The notes beneath the pieces are model-generated. The model saw only the letters and a list, made by a program, of their open reading frames with translations. It was not told the origin of the DNA and searched no databases. Shown one piece after another: positions 1 through 5,719 of a DNA stretch of 10,947 nucleotides. Every line of letters begins with the position of its first letter. Position 1 is the stretch's first letter. Both the position numbers and the translations under genes were made by a program. Source of the DNA: JBFMFE01 sp040752295 (GTDB lineage Bacteria > UBP15 > UBA6099 > JBFMBQ01); contig JBFMFE010000130.1 of NCBI GenBank assembly GCA_040752295.1, forward strand, positions 1-10,947. The letters are read 5' to 3'.

Positions 1-881
1 CCGCACTCCAAGGGGCTTCGCGCATACTGTTTTTCGCATGATCGGATTTGCATCGGACATACATAAAATTCATTTGCCTTTAAAGCTTCCTCCGTGGAGC
101 GGGAATCAAAAAGTACGAAAGTTCACCTTCAAAGACAAACAACAACAACTTTTCAAGTGGGACCACCTGCCGGAGAAGACCCTGTCGCGGCTTGACGCGG
201 ACTGGTGCGGCGTGTGGCAGCGCGAGATCATCCCGATGATCAACGAGCGCCTCTTCAGCGGCATGTACTGCGCCGACGACGGACGCCCCGCCAAGGCGAC
301 GGCGGACATGGTGGGGATTCTGATCCTCAAGGACCTCGAAGACCTCACCGACGAGGAGACGGTGCGACGGTTCATGTACGGGCTGGACTGGCAGTACGCG
401 CTTGACGTGGCGCTGGCAGACGCTTACGTGGCGGAGCGAACGATCCAGTATTTCCGCGCGGACATGATAGCCGACGCCGCGCACAGGGCGGCGTTCACGG
501 ACATCACAGACCGCATCATCGCGGCCCTGGGAACGCGCACGGGGATGCAGCGCAAAGACTCCTCGCACCTCCTGAGCAACATGAAAAAGTTGCGGCGGCT
601 GGAGTTGTTCGTGGAAACGATAAGCCTCTTTTTGCGGGAGCTTCGCAAGGAGAAGCCCGGCAGATACGAAGAACTTTCCGAAGGCGTCCGCAAGCGATAC
701 ATTGAGCGGGAGAAGGGAAGCTTCGGCGACGCTCGCAGCAGCGAGGCGCGGCGGCGGCTGGAGCAGTGCGCGGCGGACGCGTGGCTGCTGCTTGAGACGT
801 TCCGCGAAAACAAAAAGATACGCGCGCTGGACGGCTACCGGCTGCTCAGGCGCCTTTTCGGCGAGCAGTGCGAGGTCGCCG

Positions 882-899
882 TGTCTGCCGACAGGCAGG
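882..899 (+). repeat. Palindromic mini-element, copy A (in-frame in transposase)
   Basis: This is the core TGTCTGCCGACAGGCAGG, partly self-complementary. It encodes the residues around VSADRQE, between FGEQCEV and GDKIVVRDD of the transposase, and the frame stays open across it. It matches copies B and C at nearly every core position. The exact ends are uncertain. Confidence 0.6.
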
Positions 900-1171
900 A
901 GGCGGGAGACAAAATCGTCGTGCGCGACGACGTGTCGTGCGACTCGCTTCAAAGCCCGCACGATGAGGGCGCTGGCTACAGCGCCCACAAGGGCAAAGGC
1001 TACCAGGCGCAGATCGTGGAGACGTGCGACGCCGCCAACGATGTTCAGATCATCACCCACGTGGCGGTCGAGAGCGCCGCCGCGACCGACGCCGACGCGA
1101 TTATCCCCGCGGTCGAGGCTCTCGAAGAGCGCGGACTGAAGCCCGAAGAAATCATCGCAGACACCGCCTAC

Positions 1172-1194
1172 TGCCTGCCTGGCGGCAGACAGGC
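1172..1194 (-). repeat. Palindromic mini-element, copy B (frameshifting insertion)
   Basis: On the minus strand the core at 1174-1191 reads TGTCTGCCGCCAGGCAGG, so it is inverted relative to copies A and C. Its 23 nt lie between the TAC codon of IIADTAY and the GGC GGC GAC of GGDNDV. 23 is not a multiple of three, and this is exactly where the transposase changes frame. Confidence 0.7.
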
Positions 1195-1777
1195 GGCGGC
1201 GACAACGACGTGGCGCTGCGCGACATGGGCGTCGCGCTCACCGGACCCGCGGCGGGTGCGGAACCGGCGCGTCCCGATCCCATCGCCGCGTTCGAGACCA
1301 CGCCCGACCTCAAGAGCGTCACCCGCTGCCCCCGCGGCGTGGAACCCGTTCGCGTAAAACACACAAAGCGCAACGACACCGTCGTCGCCCTTTTCGACAA
1401 AGAGACCTGCCGCGCGTGCGACCTGCGCGGCGAATGCGGCGCGAAACGCCACAAGAAACACTACACCCTGACGTTTACCCGCAGCCGCATGGCGACCGCC
1501 CTGCGGCGAGAGCATGAGAAAACGGAGGCGTTCAAAAAAACATACGCAATCCGCGCCGGCATCGAGGGAACCAACAGCGAACTCAAGCGCGCGCACGGCA
1601 TGGGACGGTTGCGCGTGCGGGGACAGCCCGCGGTCGAGTTCGCCGTGTTCATGAAAATCATCGCCTGCAACGTGAAGCGGTACATCAAGGCGCGCATCGA
1701 ACGGCTGCGCAGGGCTGCCGGAAGCGGAAAAGTCGCCGGCGGCGCCCCATTCGGGGTCGAAAACGCGCCTTGCGGCC

Positions 1778-1796
1778 TGTCTGCCGCCCAGGCAGG
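1778..1796 (+). repeat. Palindromic mini-element, copy C (transposase C-terminus)
   Basis: This is the core TGTCTGCCGCCCAGGCAGG, one base longer in the centre than A and B. It lies in the last 30 codons of the transposase, encoding the stretch around CGLSAAQAG, beyond the conserved DDE domain. It is in the same orientation as copy A. Confidence 0.6.
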
Positions 1797-1868
1797 CGTC
1801 CTCGCGCCCGTTTTTCGCCTGTTGCGTTTGCGATTGCGTCATTCAGAGCCTCTTGCCGCCTGAAAATC

Positions 1869-1892
1869 AGCCCCGCGGATCACGGGGTTTTT
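1869..1892 (+). terminator. Rho-independent terminator after the transposase
   Basis: CCCCG at 1871-1875 pairs with CGGGG at 1883-1887 around a 7-nt loop, and TTTTT follows at 1888-1892. It begins six bases after the transposase stop codon, so it fits the end of that transcript. Confidence 0.6.
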
Positions 1893-2234
1893 GCACTGGA
1901 ATCAAAATTGAGTGGTTGGAAAACCATCCTGCAGATATAAAAAAACGGGGTAACTACTGTCAGATTTGCCACGAAAAAAACCACTGCGAGAGTTGTCACC
2001 CGAATGCTTCAAAGAACTGACGTTCGTGACACTGCATACGGGATGTGACAAAGAAGTAGTATTTCGATTGAGTGTTTTCTCCAATAAACCACGGCGTGGC
2101 TTTCTGCCGCAGCCAAATCGGGCGCCGGGCGCCGGGGAAAGACAGAAAACAAAATTTTTCTTAGTAAAAAAACGAAGAAATGCAGGGTTAGTAATACAGA
2201 GATAAAATCAACAACGAAACGCAGGATTTCCAGG
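1893..2234. other. Intergenic stretch without a supported gene
   Basis: This AT-richer stretch separates the transposase from the convergent radical SAM gene. A 79-codon plus-strand frame (1966-2205) is open, but it has no clear ribosome site, no recognisable domain and an unconvincing composition. Small features seen are CCACGGCGTGG (2089-2099) and a doubled GGGCGCC near 2131-2144. The right end of the insertion sequence may fall here, but I could not match it to a left end. Confidence 0.5.
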
Positions 2235-3317
2235 TTACCTGCGGAAAACAGAGAACGCCGTACCCCCGCCCCTCTTCGGTACGTAACTGCAGAACGGCTC
2301 TTCGGCGAGGTAGTCGCCGTGGACGGCGTCGGCGCGTGCGCGGCACCCGCCGCACACCTTCAGAAACTCGCACCGCCCGCACCTCCCCTTGTATGCGCTG
2401 AAATCCCTTAATTCGCGGAACAATTCCGAATTCTCCCAGATCTCGCGGAACGGCGTTTCCCTCACGTTCCCCGCCGACCTCAAAAAGTAACTGCACGGGT
2501 AAACGTCACCCTCGTTGCTTATGAAGCAGATAAGCTGCGCGCAGAGGCATCCCTTCGAGCCGCCGGTGGAAAACCTGAGGCTGCGGCGCTTGAGCTTCTC
2601 GCCCGAGTCCCTGTTTCTCTGAAGGACGACGCGGTAGTAGTGCGGGGCGCACGTCGGGCGCATGAGCAGCGCGTCTTCCTCTTTCTCGGCGTCGTAGTGC
2701 CAGTCGAGTATGCGTTCGTAATCCCCGGGGGCGATCAGCTCGTCGAGTATTTCCTTTCCCCGCCCGGTGGGGACGACCATGAACATGTACCACGCGGCGG
2801 CGCCAAGCTCCTTCGCAAGCCTGTACACGGCGGGGATTTCGTCCTGGTTGCGGCGGGTGAAGGAAGAGTTGATCAGGAACTCGATGCCGTTTTTCCTGAA
2901 CAGTTCCGCTGCGCGCACCGTCCCGTCGAACGCGCCCCTCTGCCGGCGGAAATCGTCGTGAGACTCGCGCGTCGAGCCGTCGAGACTGAGTGAGACCATC
3001 TTTATGCCGGCGCTTTTTATCTCACGGCACACCTCGTCCGTCACCAGCGTCCCGTTCGTGGCAAGGCACATTCTCAGCCCCTTCCCGGCGCCGTATGCGG
3101 CGATCTCGAAGACGTCGTCCCTGAGGAGCGGTTCGCCGCCGGAAAGCACGAGCACCGGACTGCACCAGCCGGCGATGTGGTCAATCAGCGCGCGCGCGTC
3201 CGCGGTCGAAAACGCCCCCTCGACCGAATCCGGCCCCGACGACGACCGGCAGTGCACGCAGTTGAGGTTGCACTTCCTCGTTATTTCCCACGCGATCCAC
3301 TTCGGGATGTATTCCAT
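2235..3317 (-). CDS. Radical SAM/SPASM protein, AhbD/NirJ-type
   Basis: This is a cytoplasmic iron-sulfur enzyme that cleaves S-adenosylmethionine to start radical chemistry. The radical SAM domain has CNLNCVHC (C16, C20, C23 bind the [4Fe-4S] cluster) and SGGEP at 59-63. The C-terminal SPASM-type region (about 255-345) is cysteine-rich: C257, C259, C264, C275, C313, C316, C322, C325 and C343. It includes the signature GNVRETPFREIW, then CGRCEFLKVCGGCRARAD and GDYLAEEPFCSY. This signature resembles AhbD and NirJ of alternative heme/heme d1 synthesis, which decarboxylate or modify porphyrin side chains. No other heme gene lies in the window, so the substrate is an inference and a peptide-modifying role remains possible. 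ATG 3317 has AAGGAG eight bases upstream and a promoter just before it. At 360 aa it is a usual length for the family. Confidence 0.85.
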   Translation of the reverse strand: MEYIPKWIAWEITRKCNLNCVHCRSSSGPDSVEGAFSTADARALIDHIAGWCSPVLVLSGGEPLLRDDVFEIAAYGAGKGLRMCLATNGTLVTDEVCREIKSAGIKMVSLSLDGSTRESHDDFRRQRGAFDGTVRAAELFRKNGIEFLINSSFTRRNQDEIPAVYRLAKELGAAAWYMFMVVPTGRGKEILDELIAPGDYERILDWHYDAEKEEDALLMRPTCAPHYYRVVLQRNRDSGEKLKRRSLRFSTGGSKGCLCAQLICFISNEGDVYPCSYFLRSAGNVRETPFREIWENSELFRELRDFSAYKGRCGRCEFLKVCGGCRARADAVHGDYLAEEPFCSYVPKRGGGTAFSVFRR

Positions 3318-3347
3318 GCGCGCCGCTCCTTCGGGGTCCTCACCTAT

Positions 3348-3375
3348 TTTATAAGCCCGCCGGACGCAACTTCAA
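3348..3375 (-). promoter_or_regulatory. Sigma-70-type promoter of the radical SAM gene
   Basis: On the minus strand TTGAAG (3370-3375) is followed by a 16-nt spacer and TATAAA (3348-3353). The -10 box ends about 30 bases before ATG 3317, giving a short leader that includes the AAGGAG ribosome site. The gene can therefore be transcribed separately from the upstream peptidase gene. Confidence 0.5.
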
Positions 3376-3389
3376 ACCGGGACGCTCAC

Positions 3390-3417
3390 GATTTAAGGGG
3401 ACGGATTTACGGGGACG
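3390..3417 (+). repeat. Tandem 14-mer, two units
   Basis: GATTTAAGGGGACG (3390-3403) is directly followed by GATTTACGGGGACG (3404-3417), with one mismatch. It lies 15 bases upstream of the -35 box of the radical SAM gene, in the 138-bp gap after the peptidase. It could be a two-site operator or a fragment of a dispersed repeat. Confidence 0.6.
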
Positions 3418-3455
3418 CGCTCCTGAACTTCGGGGAGATGGACCGAATCCGCTTC

Positions 3456-4547
3456 TCAAAGCTCGATGAGCCCCCTGGGCGAGCGGGTGAGCGGGACGAA
3501 CCCCTCTTTCGTGAGGACGCCTGTGTCCTCGATGCGTATGCCGAGCCTGTCCTTTATGTAAACGCCCGGCTCGACGGTGAAGACCATCCCCTCGCGCAGC
3601 CTGCCGCCGCTTCCGCGCGCAAGCCGCGGCGCCTCGTGAACCTCCATCCCCACGCCGTGCCCGAGACCGTGCGTGAAAAACCGCTCCAGCGCCCGCTTTC
3701 CCAGAACGTCCCGCGCCGCGCGGTCCGGCGCCGACGCCGCCGCGCCGGGGCGCGACCGCTCCCGCGCCGCCCTCTGCGCCGCCCTCACCGCGCCGTACGT
3801 TCTCCTGTCGTCCGCCGCCGCCTTCCCGACGCACACCGTCCGCGTCATGTCCGAGTGATACCCTTCCACGCACACCCCGAAATCCACCATCACGAACTCG
3901 CCCCTCGTTATCCTCTTGTTCGTCGCGTCCGCGTGCGCGGCGGCGGCGGTCGCCCCCGACGCCACAATCGCCTCGAACGACAGGCTCTCCACTCCCGAAC
4001 CAGCGAGAAACGCCTCAAGCTCGGCGCGCACGTCGCGCTCGCGCTTCCCGGGCTTTATCGCGTCAAGGAGAAACCGGAATCCCCCGTCCAGGACCCGGCA
4101 CGCCTCGCGGATGAGTCTTACCTCCTCGTCGCTCTTTATCGCCCTGACCGCGCCCGCCGCGTCTTCCCCGACCTTCAGCTTCAGCCCCCTCATGACGCGC
4201 TTCATTCGCCGGTATTCCTCAAACGTCACGCCCGCAGGCTCGAACCACAGCGCCTTCGCGCCGTGGTCGAGCGCCGCCTCGCGTATGCGCCGGTGAAGCG
4301 TCGCCCCGGTGACTCTCTCTACGTCCGCGTGCCGGACGGTTCTCTCAGCCTTGACGACGTACCTGTCGTCCGTGAAAAGGTAAAACTTTCCCGGAACGGC
4401 TAACAGACAACCGAAAGTGCCCTTGAAACCCGTCAGGTAGCGGACGTTCACGCCCATTGTGACGAGGAAAAAATCCATCCCCCCGCGCCTGAGCCTGGCG
4501 CGGAATTTCCTCTGTCTCTCGAGGTAAGACGTCGCGGAAATGGGCAT
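3456..4547 (-). CDS. M24 family Xaa-Pro aminopeptidase/dipeptidase
   Basis: This is a metallopeptidase that removes residues next to proline, probably cytoplasmic as no signal peptide is seen. The N-terminal creatinase-like domain (about 1-130) includes NVRYLTGFKGTFGCLL. The C-terminal pita-bread domain carries the five metal ligands of the family: D222 (MVDFGV), D233 (HSDMTRT), H297 (HGLGHGVGMEVHE), E326 (VEPGVY) and E340 (RIEDTG). The conserved H205 before DATNKRI is also present. At 363 aa it matches the usual length, so the gene looks intact. Numbering uses ATG 4547; a TTG two codons upstream (4553) is also in frame. Neither start has a clear Shine-Dalgarno sequence. The radical SAM gene follows 138 bp downstream on the same strand but has its own promoter. 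Which of PepP, PepQ or a related subtype it is cannot be told from motifs alone. Confidence 0.92.
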   Translation of the reverse strand: MPISATSYLERQRKFRARLRRGGMDFFLVTMGVNVRYLTGFKGTFGCLLAVPGKFYLFTDDRYVVKAERTVRHADVERVTGATLHRRIREAALDHGAKALWFEPAGVTFEEYRRMKRVMRGLKLKVGEDAAGAVRAIKSDEEVRLIREACRVLDGGFRFLLDAIKPGKRERDVRAELEAFLAGSGVESLSFEAIVASGATAAAAHADATNKRITRGEFVMVDFGVCVEGYHSDMTRTVCVGKAAADDRRTYGAVRAAQRAARERSRPGAAASAPDRAARDVLGKRALERFFTHGLGHGVGMEVHEAPRLARGSGGRLREGMVFTVEPGVYIKDRLGIRIEDTGVLTKEGFVPLTRSPRGLIEL

Positions 4548-4600
4548 GTTCAACGCGCGCCGGAACGAACGTTAACTGTCCCTTTCACAAAGTTTCTTTA

Positions 4601-4644
4601 CATGATTTTTCCGTCCATACAAGGAAATCCCTTGCGAAATCATG
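4601..4644. repeat. Nested hairpin upstream of the peptidase gene
   Basis: CATGATTT (4601-4608) and AAATCATG (4637-4644) form a perfect 8-bp inverted repeat. Inside it CAAGG (4620-4624) and CCTTG (4630-4634) form a second, 5-bp one with a 5-nt loop. It sits 54-97 bases upstream of ATG 4547 of the minus-strand peptidase. It could be a regulatory site, a cruciform or a short mobile hairpin. No T-tract follows, so it is not an obvious terminator. Confidence 0.5.
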
Positions 4645-4699
4645 CGAAGATGATTTTCAGAAGCCATAGTTAACGCCGCAGCGCTGGATCAGCCGCGGT

Positions 4700-4870
4700 T
4701 TGCCTGCCCGCCACGCTGCATGCCCGCAGGCGGACGGGTTTTTCTGTGCCGGCAGATATGCCTGCCTGCGCCACATGCCTGCCCCTCCTGCCTGTGCGTG
4801 AACGAACGCAGAAAGGCTGGGGTGGAAGGCATGCGCCCGGCACGGCGGACGGGCGGCGCAGGCAGGCGGG
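4700..4870. repeat. GC-rich GCCTGCC repeat cluster
   Basis: This stretch is built of repeated GCCTGCC/GGCAGGC-type words. GCCTGCCTGCGCC (4760-4772) is exactly inverted at 4855-4867, giving a 13-bp stem around 82 nt. Further words at 4700-4711, 4725-4738 and 4777-4793 add local pairing. Its GCAGGCAGG words resemble the palindromic core found in the transposase. The minus-strand frame across it is only a reading of the repeat, not a gene. Confidence 0.65.
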
Positions 4871-4877
4871 TCTTGTA

Positions 4878-4907
4878 GTGGGACAGGCTTCCAGCCTGTC
4901 ATTTTCG
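4878..4907. repeat. GACAGGCT-AGCCTGTC hairpin element
   Basis: GACAGGCT (4882-4889), loop TCC, AGCCTGTC (4893-4900): a perfect 8-bp hairpin. Read on the minus strand it gives the peptide TGWKPVPL, which I recall as a recurrent spurious product of a dispersed repeat in several environmental phyla (from memory, not checked). It directly follows the GC-rich cluster. Confidence 0.6.
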
Positions 4908-4913
4908 TTTTAC

Positions 4914-4952
4914 TTCTAAATTCTACATTGGACATTGGATATTCTACATTTT
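4914..4952. repeat. AT-rich ACATTGGACATTGGA-type repeat
   Basis: TCTACATTGGACATTGGATA and a second TTCTACATT make an internally repetitive AT-rich block. Read on the minus strand it gives NVEYPMSNVEF, another peptide I associate with a dispersed repeat rather than a protein (from memory). It adjoins the hairpin element, so three repeat types are stacked within 250 bp. Confidence 0.5.
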
Positions 4953-5071
4953 TTTTGCGCAAATACACCCCAAACATTGGGGCGTTATCAATATTTTTGA
5001 AACCGCTGCAGCAGTTTCCCGCCCCCGTCTCCGCCGCGGTCCCGTTCCGGTTTCCGGATAACCCCCTATCC

Positions 5072-5083
5072 CGTCAATTGACG
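5072..5083. promoter_or_regulatory. Perfect 12-bp palindrome CGTCAATTGACG
   Basis: This is a complete 12-base palindrome whose right half contains TTGACG, a possible -35 box for the plus strand. GATAAT and AATAAA lie 14-17 bases downstream, then GGGAGGG and the ATG of the 26-codon micro-ORF at 5126. It could be an operator overlapping a promoter. The spacing of the best -10 match is short, so this is tentative. Confidence 0.35.
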
Positions 5084-5125
5084 CACGGCGATTGAAGGAT
5101 AATAAATCACTGGGAGGGATGTCAA

Positions 5126-5206
5126 ATGTGTTCACAAAAGACACTGGAGCGGCTGGAGGGAAAGTCGCTCCCCGGGCTGTTTTCGGTGCGGCTTGAAAAT
5201 CATTAA
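5126..5206 (+). CDS. Possible 26-residue micro-ORF with strong ribosome site
   Basis: ATG 5126 is preceded by GGGAGGG (5112-5118) with seven bases between, one of the best Shine-Dalgarno matches in the window. The 26-residue product starts MCSQKTLERLEGKSLPG and ends in SVRLENH; a helical N-terminal half is plausible. No family is recognised. It could be a real small protein, the leader of something decayed, or chance within a repeat-rich stretch. The palindromic TTGACG site upstream may supply a promoter. Confidence 0.3.
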   Translation: MCSQKTLERLEGKSLPGLFSVRLENH

Positions 5207-5425
5207 AAGTTATTCCGAAGCCGCGGTCGCGCACAATGAACCGGATGAATAATACGGACAGGGATTTAAAAGGAGAACAACCGAAAGACGGACAGCGTTG
5301 GGATCACCCCCCGGGATTCCGTATCTTCTTCATCTCCTTATTTTAGATACTTACATGTACTATTGTGAAAATTTTGCCCTCATAATGATTCGCAGGTTAG
5401 TTCATAAAGCAGATAGAAGAAAATG

Positions 5426-5522
5426 ATTCACCGCAAAGGCGCAAAGGGCGCAGAGATTTTTTTATGCGCCTTTGGCGCATCAAAAAAACTTCTTTGCGTT
5501 CTCCGCGTCTTTGCGGTAAATA
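5426..5522. repeat. Long imperfect inverted repeat (ACCGCAAAGRCGC family)
   Basis: The left arm starts ATTCACCGCAAAGGCGCAAA and the right arm, reverse-complemented, starts ATTTACCGCAAAGACGCGGA. The arms match over about 45 nt with few differences and meet in TGCGCC-TTT-GGCGCA (5465-5479). The whole folds into one hairpin of about 97 nt. Such units resemble non-autonomous palindromic repeats of environmental genomes (from memory). The plus-strand frame through it (from 5423) is a translation of the repeat. Confidence 0.75.
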
Positions 5523-5542
5523 TTTGTATTTTCATAAAAATT

Positions 5543-5719
5543 TCAAATATCTTTGGCCAGGTCTTTGAGAATCCGGTCCGCGAGAATGCCGCAGGCGACT
5601 TTCCGGTCGCGGGGATCGAATTTGGTCGAAACGCGAGTGACTTCGAATATCAGCCGTTCAAAGCGCGAACCACGGATACACGACCGCCCCTGAGCGTTTG
5701 AATGACTGCTCGCCTCCAT
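5543..5719 (-). CDS. Small ORF or gene remnant overlapping the ATPase 3' end
   Basis: This is a 58-codon frame starting at ATG 5719, read one base off the ATPase frame. It overlaps the last 62 bases of the ATPase gene and then runs alone to a TGA at 5543-5545. The non-overlapping part reads like ordinary protein (RFERLIFEVTRVSTKF, then ILADRILKDLAKDI) and ends 21 bp before the long inverted repeat. No ribosome site is visible. It may be translated by coupling to the ATPase stop, or it may be the C-terminal remnant of an older gene. No family is recognised. Confidence 0.3.
   Translation of the reverse strand: MEASSHSNAQGRSCIRGSRFERLIFEVTRVSTKFDPRDRKVACGILADRILKDLAKDI

Larger units (their letters stand above)
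38..1863 (+). pseudogene. IS1182-like DDE transposase, frameshifted
   Basis: This gene would cut and join the ends of its insertion sequence. It is read in two overlapping frames, 38-1357 (N-terminal part) and a frame open over 1024-1863 (C-terminal part). The N-terminal frame carries the helical region ending near YGLDWQYALDV and the first catalytic Asp (D174 in RKDSSHLLSNM, codon 557-559). It also has the SPHDEGAGYSAHKGKGYQ segment and the second Asp (D375 in IIADTAY, codon 1160-1162). The other frame supplies GGDNDVALRDMGV, a CRACDLRGEC cysteine cluster and the likely catalytic Glu in GIEGTNSELKR (codon 1564-1566). The frame breaks just after D375. Removing 1172-1194 (23 nt, palindromic) joins TAC to GGCGGCGAC and restores one frame. 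ATG 38 is the first ATG, but its Shine-Dalgarno is poor and the true start could lie upstream of the window. I found no terminal inverted repeats. The family call is by motif recognition; the gene is probably inactive. Confidence 0.85.

Noticed and set aside
80..1060. 326-codon minus-strand frame over the transposase
   Set aside because: The plus strand has clear transposase motifs here; the minus frame is a GC-driven shadow.
1..1910. Terminal inverted repeats of the insertion sequence
   Set aside because: I compared the sequence before 120 with that after 1863 and found no convincing inverted match; the left end may lie outside the window.
1966..2205. 79-codon plus-strand frame after the insertion sequence
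   Set aside because: No ribosome site, no recognisable family, composition changes along its length.
3177..4403. 408-codon plus-strand frame
   Set aside because: It is antisense to the peptidase and radical SAM genes, whose motifs are intact; its product is Arg/Pro/His-rich without any family signature.
4700..4870. Possible CRISPR array or structured RNA gene
   Set aside because: The repeated words are short, irregular and both direct and inverted, with no constant repeat-spacer period and no cas genes.
4657..5234. Two minus-strand frames of about 100 codons (4657-4977 and 4944-5234)
   Set aside because: They translate the stacked repeats (TGWKPVPL, NVEYPMSNVEF) and have no ribosome site or domain.
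5236..5346. 36-residue plus-strand frame starting MNRMNNTDRD
   Set aside because: No Shine-Dalgarno sequence and no family; an AAAAGGAG lies inside it but has no start codon at a useful distance.
5423..5701. 92-codon plus-strand frame with HRKGAKGAE start
   Set aside because: Its first third is the long inverted repeat and the rest is antisense to the small ORF and ATPase end.
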